Of a DNA stretch of 64,000 nucleotides, positions 1 through 9,737 are shown piece by piece; position 1 is the first letter of the stretch; every line of letters starts with the position of its first letter. Source of the stretch: Lysobacter prati (lineage in GTDB: Bacteria; Pseudomonadota; Gammaproteobacteria; Xanthomonadales; Xanthomonadaceae); the NCBI RefSeq assembly GCF_009765215.1, contig NZ_VLNV01000001.1, forward strand, positions 806,001 through 870,000, given 5' to 3'. The notes under the pieces were generated by a model that had not been told where the DNA came from, searched no databases, and was given only the letters and a program-made list of their open reading frames with translations. A program made the position numbers and the translations under genes.

Positions 1-17
1 CCAAACGTGAGGCTTCC

Positions 18-827
18 ATGTCCAGCAACGCCGGGTACGTCGCGCAATTCCGTCAACTTCATGCAGGCGGACTGTTGTTGTTGCCCAATGCCTGGGATGC
101 CGGCAGTGCGCGCCTGATCGAGAGCCTGGGGGCCAAGGCCATCGCCACCACCAGTGCCGGCGTTGCCTGGGCGAATGGATATGCCGACGGCGATCAGTTG
201 CCGATTGCGCAGCTGGTCGCAACGGCGGCCTCGATTGCGCGGGTGATCGCGATCCCGCTCAGCGTCGACGTCGAGGGTGGCTACTCCGATGATCCGGCGA
301 CCGTCGCCGACAATGTCGTGCGCCTGGCGAGCATCGGCGTGGTCGGCATCAACCTCGAGGACGGCGCCGCCGCCCCGGAACTGCTCTGCGCCAAGATCGA
401 GCGGATCAAGCGCGAGTGCGCGCAACGCGGGCTGGACGTCTACGTCAACGCACGGACCGACGTCTACCTGCGGGACCTGGCGCCCGCCGGCCAGCGTGTC
501 GAGCCCACCCTCGCCCGCGCCGCGCTGTACCGGGAAGCCGGCGCCGATGGACTTTTCGTGCCGGGCCTGACGGAAGCGGACGAGATCGGCGAGATTGCTT
601 CCCGCGCCGGCGTGCCGCTCAACGTGATGCTGCGCCCCAACCTGCCCGACACGGCCGCGTTGGAGTCACTGGGCGTGCGCCGGCTCAGCGCCGGATCCAA
701 CCTCTCCGAGGAGGCATACGCGCACACGCGTGCGGGCGCACGCGAGTTCCTGCGCAGCGGTCGCAGCCCGGCATCGGCCGACGCGATGGGGTACGGGGCT
801 ATCAACGCGCTGTTCGCGGACCGCTGA
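18..827 (+). CDS. PEP mutase / isocitrate lyase superfamily protein
   Basis: This 269-residue protein belongs to the phosphoenolpyruvate mutase/isocitrate lyase superfamily of TIM-barrel enzymes that make or break C-C or C-P bonds in 2-oxo acids, usually with Mg2+. LPNAWDAGSARL (about residues 22-33), DVEGGY (84-89), INLEDG (111-116) and NARTDVYL (about 143-150) match the substrate and metal-binding segments of the PEPM subgroup. The isocitrate lyase KKCGH signature is absent, so an oxaloacetate decarboxylase, methylisocitrate lyase-like or carboxyphosphonoenolpyruvate-type activity is more likely than isocitrate lyase. The ATG lies just after a GAGG. It is separated from the next gene by about 360 bp and is probably its own unit. 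The exact substrate cannot be read from the sequence. Confidence 0.85.
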   Translation: MSSNAGYVAQFRQLHAGGLLLLPNAWDAGSARLIESLGAKAIATTSAGVAWANGYADGDQLPIAQLVATAASIARVIAIPLSVDVEGGYSDDPATVADNVVRLASIGVVGINLEDGAAAPELLCAKIERIKRECAQRGLDVYVNARTDVYLRDLAPAGQRVEPTLARAALYREAGADGLFVPGLTEADEIGEIASRAGVPLNVMLRPNLPDTAALESLGVRRLSAGSNLSEEAYAHTRAGAREFLRSGRSPASADAMGYGAINALFADR

Positions 828-1031
828 TCGCCTCCGGAGTCGGCAAAGACGCCCATTGGCGCAAAGGCCGTCCCGGACGGAGTTGGCTTCCCTGAACGGG
901 CGTTTCCGGAGTGCTGCTTCCGGATCGCAGGCTTCACAAATAGCCTCTAATTCAAGCCGAAATTGCACTTCGCGCCGGCACAAACCGGCTCGAAGGCATG
1001 CCGTCGCTATTCATGAAAACGCTCCGGCGGC

Positions 1032-1050
1032 CTTGTCATGAAATGACAAG
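1032..1050 (+). promoter_or_regulatory. 19-bp palindromic operator upstream of the DUF1302 operon
   Basis: A perfect palindrome, CTTGTCAT-GAA-ATGACAAG (8-bp arms, 3-nt centre). A near-identical palindrome occurs at 15443-15461 upstream of the divergent quinone oxidoreductase operon, at the same distance (42 nt) from the same TATAGTCGA box. The centre lies about 60-65 bp upstream of the inferred transcription start, a usual place for an activator. The best candidate to bind it is the AraC-family protein at 15485-16510 (inference). Confidence 0.7.
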
Positions 1051-1092
1051 TCGGTGACGCCGTTTGTAAAAATCTGCAGCCCACTGCCTCCC

Positions 1093-1098
1093 TATAGT
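1093..1098 (+). promoter_or_regulatory. Inferred -10 box (TATAGT) of the DUF1302 operon
   Basis: TATAGT within CCTATAGTCGA, 42 nt downstream of the palindrome. The same 11 bases occur at the matching position of the promoter on the other strand at 15391-15402. TTGTAA at 1064-1069 is 23 nt away, too far for a standard -35. Confidence 0.55.
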
Positions 1099-1187
1099 CG
1101 ATCGCTCCATTCGGTTGCCGCCGCGAAAGAACGGACGGTCCGATGGACTTTCGAACACAACCACGGGGGCGGGGTGCAGTGAAGTCA

Positions 1188-3053
1188 ATGAACGCAACGA
1201 AGGCAGTATCGAAGGCGCCCAGGCGCCTGCTCAGCGCCATGATCGCGGCCACGCTGGCCGCTGCCGGCAGCGCCGGCGCAGTGGAGATCAACACCGGCAA
1301 CCCGGACATCGTCCTGCGCTGGGACAACACCATCCGCGTCAACCTGGCCAATCGTGTCGAGAGCCAGGATGCCAGCATCCTCAACAGCCCGAACTACGAC
1401 GACGGCGATCGCAATTTCGACACCGGCATGGTGTCGGAGCGCTTCGACCTGCTGAGCGAGATGGACTTCGTCTACCAGGACCGCCTCGGCTTCCGCGTCA
1501 GCGCCGCCGGCTGGTACGACCTGGCCTACGAGAACCTCGACAACACCCACCTAGTCTCGTCCAACCACATGCGCGACGGACGCGCGGCGATCGGCCTGAG
1601 CGACGAGACCGATCGCTACTTCCACGGCCCGTCGGGCGAAGTCCTCGATGCGTTCGTGTTCGGCAAGTTCGATGTCGGTTCGATGCCGGTCAACGTCAAG
1701 CTCGGCCGCCACACCGTGTTCTGGGGCGAGGCGATGCTCAGCCCGGTGCACAGCCTCAGCTACGGCCAGTCGGCACTGGACCTGGGCAAGCTGTTCTCGG
1801 TCCCGGGCACGGAAGCCAAGGAACTGTTCCTGCCTCGCGAAGCGATCTCGGCACAGATGCAGGTCACGCCGGAACTGTCCTTCGCAGGTCAGTACTTCTT
1901 CGACTGGGAGCAGGCGCGCATTCCCGAATCCGGCTCCTTCCTCGGCTTCAACGACCATCTGCTTCGCGGTGGCGAGTCCTTCATCTTCAGTGCCGCGCCG
2001 GTAACTGCCGCCAACCCGCTGGGCGTGAATCGACTTGTGCGCGGCGAAGACAGCGAGCCGGACAAGCATGGCGACTTCGGCCTGTCCACGCGCTGGAGCC
2101 CGCAGTGGCTCGACGGCACGCTCGGCGCCTACTACCGCGAGACTGCCGACGTGCTGCCGCAGGGTAATGCCACTCCTGCAGTTCGACCGGGCACGCCGGC
2201 AGCGCTGTGCCGCGCACTCGGCCTGGTGCCGTTGAACGCGACCACCTGCTACATCAACCCGTCGGCCGCGACCGTGCCGGAAGTGCTCGCCGGCACCATC
2301 GGCCGTTATGCAGCCGCCTATGCCGACGACATCAAGATCTACGGCCTGAGTCTGTCGAAGAATCTCTGGGGCGTCAGCGTCGGTGCCGACCTGAACTACC
2401 GCGAGAACATGCCGCTACTCAGCGACACCGTCAGCGTGCTGCCGGCATCGCTGGCTCCGCTGGCCGCGTCGCTGCCGGCGGGCAGCCTGTTCGCCGCGCC
2501 CACCGAGGGTGAGACCGGCGGCGCCCGCGGTTCGACCTGGCACGGCGTGCTCAACGGTTTCGCCAGCTTCGCCGACACGCCGATCTGGGATGCCGCGAAC
2601 CTGATCGTCGAACTGACCTGGAACCACTGGAGCGACGTGAAGGAAGGCGCCGCTGTCTTCAAGGGCCGCAGCAACTACACGGTCATCGGCCCCGGCGGCA
2701 CGCCGGTCACGCCGGAAGACAAAGTGACCAAGGACTACTACGGCCTGGCCGTCAACTTCACGCCAACCAAGTACCAGATGTTCCCGGGCGCCGACCTGTC
2801 GGTGCCGATCAGCTACTCGCAGGGCATCAGCGGCAACTCCGCGGTGCTGCTGGGTGGCAACGAAGGCGCCGGCAGCTACTCCGTCGGCGTGGCGGTCGAC
2901 CTTCATTCGAAGTACCGCTTCGACCTGAAGTACGTCGACTTCCTCGGCAACGCCACCACCAACCCCGCCAACGCCATCACCTCCTACGGTGGCGCCAACT
3001 CGCTGCTGACGGATCGCGGCTTCGTGGTCTTCACCTTCAAGACCACGCTCTGA
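1188..3053 (+). CDS. DUF1302 family outer-membrane protein
   Basis: The protein has about 621 residues, with a basic N-terminus and a hydrophobic signal segment ending near GSAGA. The body is rich in alternating aromatic and glycine segments and the chain ends in a terminal aromatic/hydrophobic strand (VVFTFKTTL), as expected of an outer-membrane beta-barrel. This is the DUF1302 family, which recurs next to DUF1329 proteins in proteobacteria that take up or handle hydrophobic compounds; the molecular role is not established. It is first in a five-gene plus-strand operon. The start is uncertain: ATG 1188 leaves a normal signal peptide, GTG 1179 has a nearby GGGG, and ATG 1143 would add 15 residues. 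Confidence 0.85.
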   Translation: MNATKAVSKAPRRLLSAMIAATLAAAGSAGAVEINTGNPDIVLRWDNTIRVNLANRVESQDASILNSPNYDDGDRNFDTGMVSERFDLLSEMDFVYQDRLGFRVSAAGWYDLAYENLDNTHLVSSNHMRDGRAAIGLSDETDRYFHGPSGEVLDAFVFGKFDVGSMPVNVKLGRHTVFWGEAMLSPVHSLSYGQSALDLGKLFSVPGTEAKELFLPREAISAQMQVTPELSFAGQYFFDWEQARIPESGSFLGFNDHLLRGGESFIFSAAPVTAANPLGVNRLVRGEDSEPDKHGDFGLSTRWSPQWLDGTLGAYYRETADVLPQGNATPAVRPGTPAALCRALGLVPLNATTCYINPSAATVPEVLAGTIGRYAAAYADDIKIYGLSLSKNLWGVSVGADLNYRENMPLLSDTVSVLPASLAPLAASLPAGSLFAAPTEGETGGARGSTWHGVLNGFASFADTPIWDAANLIVELTWNHWSDVKEGAAVFKGRSNYTVIGPGGTPVTPEDKVTKDYYGLAVNFTPTKYQMFPGADLSVPISYSQGISGNSAVLLGGNEGAGSYSVGVAVDLHSKYRFDLKYVDFLGNATTNPANAITSYGGANSLLTDRGFVVFTFKTTL

Positions 3054-3084
3054 AGCACTCCAGACATTTGCAGAGGAACACACC

Positions 3085-4443
3085 ATGACATTCGCCAAGA
3101 CCCTCCTCGCCGGCGCCCTGCTGGCCGTAATCGGTAACGCCGCGGCAGCGGTCACCGCCGACGAGGCCAAGCAGCTCGGAACGCGCCTGACCCGCGTCGG
3201 CGCCGAGACCGGCGCCAATGCCGACGGCACCATTCCCGCCTACACCGGCGGACTGACCACGGCACCGGCCAGCTTCAAGGCCGGCACCTCGATCCGTCCC
3301 GATCCGTACGCCAGCGAAAAGCCGCGGCTCACGATCACCGCCAAAAACATGGCCCAGTACGAAGGCCAGTTGACGGTCGGCACGCGTGCGTTGCTGAAGA
3401 AGTATCCGAACTACCGAATCGACGTGTACCCGACCCACCGCACCGTCGCCCTGCCCGATCGCGTGCTCGACAACACCGCAGCGAACGCGACTCGCGCCAG
3501 CACGAAGGACGGCGGCCTGGGCATCTCCGGCGCCATCGGTGGCTATCCGTTCCCGATCCCCAAGAGCGGCTACGAGGCGATGTGGAACCACCTGCTGCGC
3601 TACGTCGGCGTCGCCAGCAACTTCAAGTACGACAACTGGAACGTCGACGCGTCCGGCACGCCGGCGCTGGCCACCAGCGGCAAGCTGTTCGTCGAGTATC
3701 CCTACTACGACCCGGCGGCGGCCAAGCCGGCGGAAGAGACCGACGTCTACTTCCGCACCAAGATCTTCTACAACGCACCGGCACGCCGCGCCGGCGAAGC
3801 GCTGATGGCAGTCGACGTGGTCAACCCGTTCAAGCGTCCGCGCCGCGCCTGGCTGTACCTGCCCGGCCAGCGTCGGGTGAAGCTGGCACCGGACATCTCC
3901 TATGACACGCCCAACCCGGGCACCGCCGGCTCGGCCACGTACGACGATGCCTGGCTGTTCAACGGCTCGATGGACCGCTACGACTTCAAGCTCGTCGGCA
4001 AGAAGGAAATGCTGGTTCCGTACAACACCTACCGGCTGACCTATGCCAAGAAGGCCGCCGAGGTGACCACGCCGCAGTTCGTCAATCCCGACCTGGTGCG
4101 CTGGGAACTGCATCGCGTGTGGGTCGTCGAAGCCACGCTCAAGCAGGGCAAGCGCCACATTTACGCCAAGCGCACGTTCTACCTCGATGAGGACAGCTGG
4201 ACCGCACTGGCCGCCGACCAGTACGACGCCAACGGCCGCCTGTACCGCGCATCGTTCGCGCACATGTCGCCCAGCTACGACACGCGCACGCCCAACGCCG
4301 AAACCCAGGTGTTCTATGACCTGACCTCGGGCGTCTACAACATCAGCTTCCTGATGGGTCCGTACGACGGCATCCGCTACACCAACCCGCTCCCGGTCAA
4401 CCAGTGGTCGCCCGACGCACTGGCCGGCGCCGGCGTGCGCTGA
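3085..4443 (+). CDS. DUF1329 family periplasmic protein
   Basis: The 452-residue protein starts with a clear Sec signal (MTFAKTLLAGALLAVIGNAAAA, cleavage after AAA). The rest is soluble and matches the DUF1329 family, thought to have a LolB/LolA-like lipid-binding fold. Visible family-like segments include KTLLAGALL, KRPRRAWLYLPGQRRVK and AKRTFYLDEDSW. It lies 31 bp after the DUF1302 gene with an AGAGGA Shine-Dalgarno, so the two are co-transcribed. By family context it may carry a hydrophobic ligand between the outer-membrane DUF1302 protein and the inner-membrane MMPL protein; that is inference. Confidence 0.85.
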   Translation: MTFAKTLLAGALLAVIGNAAAAVTADEAKQLGTRLTRVGAETGANADGTIPAYTGGLTTAPASFKAGTSIRPDPYASEKPRLTITAKNMAQYEGQLTVGTRALLKKYPNYRIDVYPTHRTVALPDRVLDNTAANATRASTKDGGLGISGAIGGYPFPIPKSGYEAMWNHLLRYVGVASNFKYDNWNVDASGTPALATSGKLFVEYPYYDPAAAKPAEETDVYFRTKIFYNAPARRAGEALMAVDVVNPFKRPRRAWLYLPGQRRVKLAPDISYDTPNPGTAGSATYDDAWLFNGSMDRYDFKLVGKKEMLVPYNTYRLTYAKKAAEVTTPQFVNPDLVRWELHRVWVVEATLKQGKRHIYAKRTFYLDEDSWTALAADQYDANGRLYRASFAHMSPSYDTRTPNAETQVFYDLTSGVYNISFLMGPYDGIRYTNPLPVNQWSPDALAGAGVR

Positions 4444-4528
4444 GTCCTGACGGACAGGATCTCCGGCGGCGCTCTTCCGCCGCCGCAGGTCTGCGTTTCA
4501 AAGTCCCGTCGCTGAACGAAATCAAGTC

Positions 4529-5611
4529 ATGAACCATCTTCGCTTTAGACACGTCGCCCTGGCCGCGCTGGCGACCTTGCTCGTCACCTCCGTCGCTTCG
4601 TCGGCGACCGGGCGCACCACGTTTACCGATGTGCTCGATCAACCCGCAAAGACCAGCGCGCTGGTCACGCAACGCGCGCTGCAAGCCAGCGCCGTGGCCG
4701 GCAAGCGACTGGTCGTCGCCGGTGCACGCGGCCACATCGTCTACTCCGACAATCTCGGTGCCTCCTGGCATCAGGCGAAGGTCCCCGTCAGCGCCGACCT
4801 GACCGCCCTGTACTTCGTCAACGCAAGCCAGGGTTGGGCGGTCGGCCACGAAGGCGTGGTACTGCACACCGCCGATGGCGGCGCTTCCTGGGCCATCCAG
4901 CTCGATGGGCGTCGCGCCAATGCGCTGATGCTCGAGTACGTGCGGCAACTGCCGGCGACCACCGACATATCCCTCCTCGACGCACTGAAGGCCGAAGCCA
5001 CGCGCGCAACGAAGGAGGGCCCGAGCCGGCCGTTCCTCGATGTCTGGTTCGCCAACGCGAACGAAGGCTTCGTCGTAGGTGCCTACAACCTGATCTTCCA
5101 CACCATCGATGGCGGCAAGACCTGGGAACCGTGGATCGACCATACCCAGAACGATCGCTTCTACCACCTGTATGGCATCCGAGGCAGCAGCGACGGCCTG
5201 TATATCGTCGGTGAACTCGGACTGGCGCTGCGCTTCGATCCGGCGACATCCCGCTTCAACGCGTTGCAGACCCCGTACGAAGGCAGCTATTTCGGCCTGC
5301 TCACCAAGCCGGGGCTGGTGCTTGCCTATGGACTGAAGGGCACCGCCTATCGCTCACGCGACGGCGGCCAGAACTGGGAATCGGTGGACACCGGCACCAC
5401 TGCGTCGATCACCGCCGGCCAGGTCTCGCCCGACGGACGCCTGCTGCTGTGCTCGATGGCGGGTGACGTACTGGTGAGCGGCGACGACGGGGCGTCTTTC
5501 CGTCGCCTTGACCTGAAGGGCGCAATGCCCTGCACCGGCCTGGCCGTGACCGGCGATGCCGTGGTCCTGACCGGACTTCGTGGCGTGCGCGTCGTGCGCC
5601 CTGAACTGTAA
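4529..5611 (+). CDS. YCF48-like BNR/beta-propeller periplasmic protein
   Basis: The 360-residue exported protein has a signal peptide (residues 1 to about 27) followed by BNR/YCF48-type repeats. Repeated Asp-box-like elements are visible: YSDNLGASW, HTADGGASW, HTIDGGKTW, RSRDGGQNW and VSGDDGASF. This implies a multi-bladed propeller like the HCF136/YCF48 photosystem II assembly factor, although photosynthesis is not suggested here. In non-photosynthetic proteobacteria such proteins often sit beside an RND/MMPL transporter gene, as in this case. It lies 85 bp after the DUF1329 gene and 18 bp before the MMPL gene. A periplasmic scaffold or substrate-presenting role for the transporter is inferred. 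Confidence 0.8.
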   Translation: MNHLRFRHVALAALATLLVTSVASSATGRTTFTDVLDQPAKTSALVTQRALQASAVAGKRLVVAGARGHIVYSDNLGASWHQAKVPVSADLTALYFVNASQGWAVGHEGVVLHTADGGASWAIQLDGRRANALMLEYVRQLPATTDISLLDALKAEATRATKEGPSRPFLDVWFANANEGFVVGAYNLIFHTIDGGKTWEPWIDHTQNDRFYHLYGIRGSSDGLYIVGELGLALRFDPATSRFNALQTPYEGSYFGLLTKPGLVLAYGLKGTAYRSRDGGQNWESVDTGTTASITAGQVSPDGRLLLCSMAGDVLVSGDDGASFRRLDLKGAMPCTGLAVTGDAVVLTGLRGVRVVRPEL

Positions 5612-5629
5612 ACCGACTGTCCGAGAGAT

Positions 5630-8059
5630 ATGCGCTTGAACAAGCTAGACCCGCACCTCAACAGCATGCCGCTCAACGACATGCCGGTCGTCGAATCGAT
5701 CGAGGCCTTCGACCACCGCTCGGGCCAGTTCTTCGAACGCGCCATCTTCAACCATCGGTTGCTGATCGTCGTCGCCTGCGCGCTGCTGACGGTGCTGCTC
5801 GGATTCCAGGCGACCAAGCTGGCGATCAACGCCGGCTTCGAGAAGATGATTCCGCACGGCCACGCCTACGTCAGGAACTACCTGGAAAGTCGCGGCAGCC
5901 TGCGCGGGCTGGGCAACTCGGTGCGCGTGGTGGCCGAGAACACCGACGGCGACATCTTCGATCCGGCCTACCTGGAAGTCCTCAAGCAGGTCAACGACGA
6001 AGTCTTCCTGATGCAGGACGTCGACCGCGCCTGGATGAAGTCGATCTGGACCCCGGCTGTCCGCTGGAGCGAGGTCAACGAGGAAGGATTCGTCGGCGGG
6101 CCGGTGATGCCGGACAACTACGACGGCACGCCCGCTTCGGTCGACGCGCTCAAGCTCAACATCCGCCGCGCCAACATTGTCGGCAACCTGGTCGCCAACG
6201 ATTTCCGTTCGACGATGGTGTTCGTTCCGCTGCTCGAGCGCAATTCGGAGACTGGCGAGCGCCTGGACTACCACGCCTTCTCGCAGCAGCTCGAGCAGCG
6301 CGTCCGCGCCAAGTACGAGGCCGCCGGACACGGCAAGGTCAAGATCCACGTGATCGGCTTCGCCAAGCTGGCCGGTGACCTGATCGAAGGCCTGGTCAAG
6401 GTTGCCAGCTTCTTCCTCGGCGCCGCCCTGATCGCCGCGCTGATCATCTTCCTGTACACACGCTGCGTGCGCAGCACCGTGCTGGTGGTCGGCTGTTCGG
6501 TGATCGCGGTGATCTGGCAGCTGGGCCTGGTGCGCCTGCTCGGTTTCGAGCTGGACCCGTTCTCGGTGCTCGTCCCCTTCCTGATCTTCGCCATCGGCGT
6601 GAGCCATGGTGCGCAGAAGATGAACGGCATCATGCAGGACGTCGGCCGTGGCACCCATCGCCTGGTCGCTGCGCGCTACACCTTCCGTCGCCTCTTCCTC
6701 GCGGGCCTGACCGCGCTGCTGGCCGACGTGGTCGGTTTCGCCGTGCTCATGACCATCGACATCCCGGTGATCAAGGAGCTGGCACTGACCGCGAGCATCG
6801 GCGTCGGCGTGCTGGTCTTCACCAACCTGATCCTGCTGCCGGTGCTGCTGTCCTATGTCGGTGTCAGCCCGGCAGCGGCAAAGCGCAGCCTGCGCGAGGA
6901 AGACGAGGAAGCACGCGGGCGTGGCTTCGGCGCCTTCTGGAACCTCCTGGACCGGTTCACCGAACGACGTTGGGCAGTCGCAGCGATCACCTGCGCGGTG
7001 CTGCTCGCGGCCGGCGGCCTGTGGATCAGCCGCGGCCTGCAGGTCGGCGACCTCGACCCCGGCGCGCCGGAGTTGCGCAGGGACTCGCGCTACAACCTGG
7101 ACAATGCCTTCATCACCGCCAACTACGCGCTGTCGAGCGATCTGTTCGCGGTGATCGTCAAGACGCCCAAGGACGCCTGCCTCAACTACAAGACCCTGAT
7201 CCAAGCCGATCGCCTGGGCTGGGCACTGCAACAGGACCCGGCGGTGCAGACCACCGTGTCGCTGGTCGATGCGGTGCGCAACATCACCGCCGGTTCATTC
7301 GAGGGCAATCCGAAGTGGTTGACCATCAACCGCAACCAGGACGTGATCAATTACTCCGGCCAGCAGGCCACGGTTCTCAACCCGGATCTGTTCAACACCG
7401 AGTGCTCGGTGCTGCCGGTGATTGCCTACCTGGCCGACCACAAGGCCGACTCGCTCAAGCGTGTCGCGGCCATCGCCGAGGACTTCGCCGCGCGCCACAA
7501 CGATCGCGACGTGACCTTCAAGCTGGCCGCCGGCTCGGCAGGCATCGAGGCGGCCACCAATGAAGTGGTCCACGCCGCCAGCCGCTCGATGCTGCTGTAC
7601 GTCTATGGCGCGGTCGCATTGCTGTGCTTCGTGGCATTCCGCAGCTGGCGCGCCGTCGTCGTTGCGGTCCTGCCGCTGATCCTGACCTCGATCCTGTGCG
7701 AGGCGCTCATGGTCGAACTGGGCATCGGCGTCAAGGTTGCCACGCTGCCGGTGATCGCGCTCGGTGCCGGCATCGGCGTCGACTACGCGTTGTACCTGCT
7801 GAGCGTGCAACTGGGCCAGCAGCGTGCCGGCGTGCCGCTCGCCGCCGCCTACCGGCATGCGGTGATGTTCACCGGCAAGGTCGTCGCCCTGGTGGGCATC
7901 ACCTTGGCCGCAGGCGTCATCACCTGGGCGTTCTCTCCAATCAAGTTCCAGGCCGACATGGGCATCCTGCTGACCTTCATGTTCCTGTGGAACATGATCG
8001 GTGCACTGGTCCTCATTCCCGCGCTCTCGCACTTCCTGCTGCGCAAAGTGGAGGCATGA
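5630..8059 (+). CDS. MMPL/RND family transporter
   Basis: The 809-residue inner-membrane protein has two similar halves. Each half has one N-terminal transmembrane helix ([33 protein letters not shown]), a large periplasmic loop, and a five-helix cluster (around residues 255-410 and 635-800). The second half contains [13 protein letters not shown], an RND/MMPL TM4 motif with the proton-relay Asp; the first has [14 protein letters not shown] at the equivalent site. Proteins of this size resemble MmpL and hopanoid- or sterol-transport RND proteins rather than the drug-pump HAE1 family. No adaptor is encoded nearby; the YCF48, DUF1329 and DUF1302 proteins are the likely partners. It ends 1 bp before the start of the ligase gene. 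Confidence 0.88.
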   Translation: MRLNKLDPHLNSMPLNDMPVVESIEAFDHRSGQFFERAIFNHRLLIVVACALLTVLLGFQATKLAINAGFEKMIPHGHAYVRNYLESRGSLRGLGNSVRVVAENTDGDIFDPAYLEVLKQVNDEVFLMQDVDRAWMKSIWTPAVRWSEVNEEGFVGGPVMPDNYDGTPASVDALKLNIRRANIVGNLVANDFRSTMVFVPLLERNSETGERLDYHAFSQQLEQRVRAKYEAAGHGKVKIHVIGFAKLAGDLIEGLVKVASFFLGAALIAALIIFLYTRCVRSTVLVVGCSVIAVIWQLGLVRLLGFELDPFSVLVPFLIFAIGVSHGAQKMNGIMQDVGRGTHRLVAARYTFRRLFLAGLTALLADVVGFAVLMTIDIPVIKELALTASIGVGVLVFTNLILLPVLLSYVGVSPAAAKRSLREEDEEARGRGFGAFWNLLDRFTERRWAVAAITCAVLLAAGGLWISRGLQVGDLDPGAPELRRDSRYNLDNAFITANYALSSDLFAVIVKTPKDACLNYKTLIQADRLGWALQQDPAVQTTVSLVDAVRNITAGSFEGNPKWLTINRNQDVINYSGQQATVLNPDLFNTECSVLPVIAYLADHKADSLKRVAAIAEDFAARHNDRDVTFKLAAGSAGIEAATNEVVHAASRSMLLYVYGAVALLCFVAFRSWRAVVVAVLPLILTSILCEALMVELGIGVKVATLPVIALGAGIGVDYALYLLSVQLGQQRAGVPLAAAYRHAVMFTGKVVALVGITLAAGVITWAFSPIKFQADMGILLTFMFLWNMIGALVLIPALSHFLLRKVEA

Positions 8060-8060
8060 C

Positions 8061-9701
8061 ATGCTGGGTTTGATGCAGGACCACAAGCTGCTGGTTTCGT
8101 CCCTGATCGAACATGCGGTGGCCTGCCACCCGGATGCGGAAGTTGTCTCGCGCACGGTCGAAGGCCCGGTGCACCGCTGCACCTACCGCGACATCCATCG
8201 ACGCGCACGACAGGCGGCAAGCGCTCTGACCGCCCTGGGCGTGCGCCGCGGCGACCGCGTCGGCACGCTGGCGTGGAACGGCTATCGCCACATGGAGCTG
8301 TATTTCGGTGTCTCCGGCATGGGTGCGGTATTGCATACCGCCAACCCGCGCCTGTTTCCCGAGCAACTCGAATACATCATCAACCACGCCGAAGACACGG
8401 CCCTGTTCTTCGACCTGAGCTTCGTACCGCTGGTGGAGAAGCTGCTGCCGAAGCTCGCCAGCGTTCGCCATTTCGTGGTGATGACCGACCGCGTGCACAT
8501 GCCCGAGTGCACCATCCCGGGCCTGCTGTGCTACGAGGAACTGCTAGCGTCCGCGACCGACGGCTATGACTGGCCGGATCTGGATGAGAGTGCCGCCGCG
8601 TCGCTCTGCTACACCTCGGGCACGACCGGCATGCCCAAGGGCGTGCTGTATTCGCACCGCTCCACCGTGTTGCATGCCTACGGTGCCTGCACCGTCGACA
8701 GCCTTGCAGTTTCGAGGGATGAAACGGCATTGCTGGTGGTCCCCATGTTCCATGTGAATGCCTGGAGCATGCCCTACGCCGGTGCCATGAGCGGTGCCAA
8801 GCTGGTCCTTCCCGGCCCGGCCCTCGATGGTGCAAGCGTCTATCGGCTGCTGCAAGAGGAGCGGGTGACGCTCGCACTGGGTGTGCCGACGGTCTGGATG
8901 ATGCTGCTGCAGCATGTGGCGGCCGAAAGCCTGAAGCCGTCCGCAGAACTTGTCCTTCGCCGTGTCGTGATCGGCGGCGCCGCCGCGCCGCGGGCGATGG
9001 CCGAAGCGTTCGAACGCGATTTCGGCGCTTTCGTGGTCCATGCCTGGGGCATGACCGAGACCTCGCCGGTCGGCACCGTGTGCAACCTGCTGCCGAAGCA
9101 CGCATTGCTGCCTCTCGAAGAGCGACTGCAGGTGCAGGCCAAGCAGGGTCGCCCGGTGTTCGGCGTCAGCCTCAAGCTGACCGACGAGGAAGGCCGTCGC
9201 CTGCCCCACGATGGCCAGGCCGCCGGACACCTGAAAATCCGCGGTCCGTGGATTGCCGGCGCCTACTACCGTGACGACAGCGGATCGATCCTGGACGACG
9301 AAGGCTACTTCGACACCGGCGACGTTGCGACGATCGACAGCGACGGCTACATGCAGATCACCGACCGCGCCAAGGACGTGATCAAGTCCGGCGGCGAGTG
9401 GATCTCCTCCATCGCGCTGGAGAACGCCGCGATGGGTCATCTGACCATCGCCGAGGCCGCCGTCATTGGCATCTCCCACCCGAAGTGGCAGGAACGGCCG
9501 TTGATGCTGGTGGTCGTCAAGCCGGGGCAGACGATGGAGCGCGAGACCGTGCTGCGCTACCTCGAGGACCGTGTCGCCAAGTGGTGGCTCCCCGACGACG
9601 TGCTGTTCGTGTCGAAGCTGCCGCATACCGCGACCGGGAAACTGCACAAGGCGGCGCTGCGCGAGCAGTATCGCGATTACCGCTTCCCCGAGGAGGCCTG
9701 A
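8061..9701 (+). CDS. Fatty acid / carboxylic acid CoA ligase (AMP-forming)
   Basis: The 546-residue ANL-superfamily enzyme activates a carboxylic acid to its acyl-CoA through an acyl-adenylate. The AMP-binding loop [11 protein letters not shown] lies near residue 183, WGMTETSP near 328, [11 protein letters not shown] near 415, and the C-terminal catalytic lysine segment TATGKLHKA near 523. The sequence resembles medium/long-chain acyl-CoA synthetases of the AlkK type. The start is the ATG one base after the transporter stop, preceded by GGAGGC. As the last gene of the DUF1302 operon, it would trap an imported acid as its CoA ester; the substrate chain is not determinable. Confidence 0.9.
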   Translation: MLGLMQDHKLLVSSLIEHAVACHPDAEVVSRTVEGPVHRCTYRDIHRRARQAASALTALGVRRGDRVGTLAWNGYRHMELYFGVSGMGAVLHTANPRLFPEQLEYIINHAEDTALFFDLSFVPLVEKLLPKLASVRHFVVMTDRVHMPECTIPGLLCYEELLASATDGYDWPDLDESAAASLCYTSGTTGMPKGVLYSHRSTVLHAYGACTVDSLAVSRDETALLVVPMFHVNAWSMPYAGAMSGAKLVLPGPALDGASVYRLLQEERVTLALGVPTVWMMLLQHVAAESLKPSAELVLRRVVIGGAAAPRAMAEAFERDFGAFVVHAWGMTETSPVGTVCNLLPKHALLPLEERLQVQAKQGRPVFGVSLKLTDEEGRRLPHDGQAAGHLKIRGPWIAGAYYRDDSGSILDDEGYFDTGDVATIDSDGYMQITDRAKDVIKSGGEWISSIALENAAMGHLTIAEAAVIGISHPKWQERPLMLVVVKPGQTMERETVLRYLEDRVAKWWLPDDVLFVSKLPHTATGKLHKAALREQYRDYRFPEEA

Positions 9702-9710
9702 GCACACCAG

Positions 9711-9737
9711 GCCCGGGTGAGCTTCGCTTACCCGGGC
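9711..9737. terminator. Hairpin between convergent operons
   Basis: GCCCGGGTGAGC-TTC-GCTTACCCGGGC forms a 12-bp stem with one G/T wobble and a 3-nt loop, between the acyl-CoA ligase and the convergent hydrolase. The right arm covers the last codons of the hydrolase. There is no T run, so bidirectional termination is possible but unproven. Confidence 0.5.

Larger units (their letters stand above)
828..1187. other. Intergenic region carrying the promoter of the DUF1302 operon
   Basis: About 360 bp without a credible gene. The notable contents are the palindrome at 1032-1050 and the TATAGT box at 1093-1098, both described separately. I see no convincing -35 hexamer 17 bp upstream of the TATAGT box, which fits an activator-dependent promoter. 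No clear terminator follows the upstream gene. Confidence 0.6.

Noticed and set aside
1143-1187. Longer start (ATG 1143) for the DUF1302 protein
   Set aside because: It would add 15 mostly polar/basic residues before a good signal peptide and has only a weak ribosome site. The later start fits better, although it is not certain.
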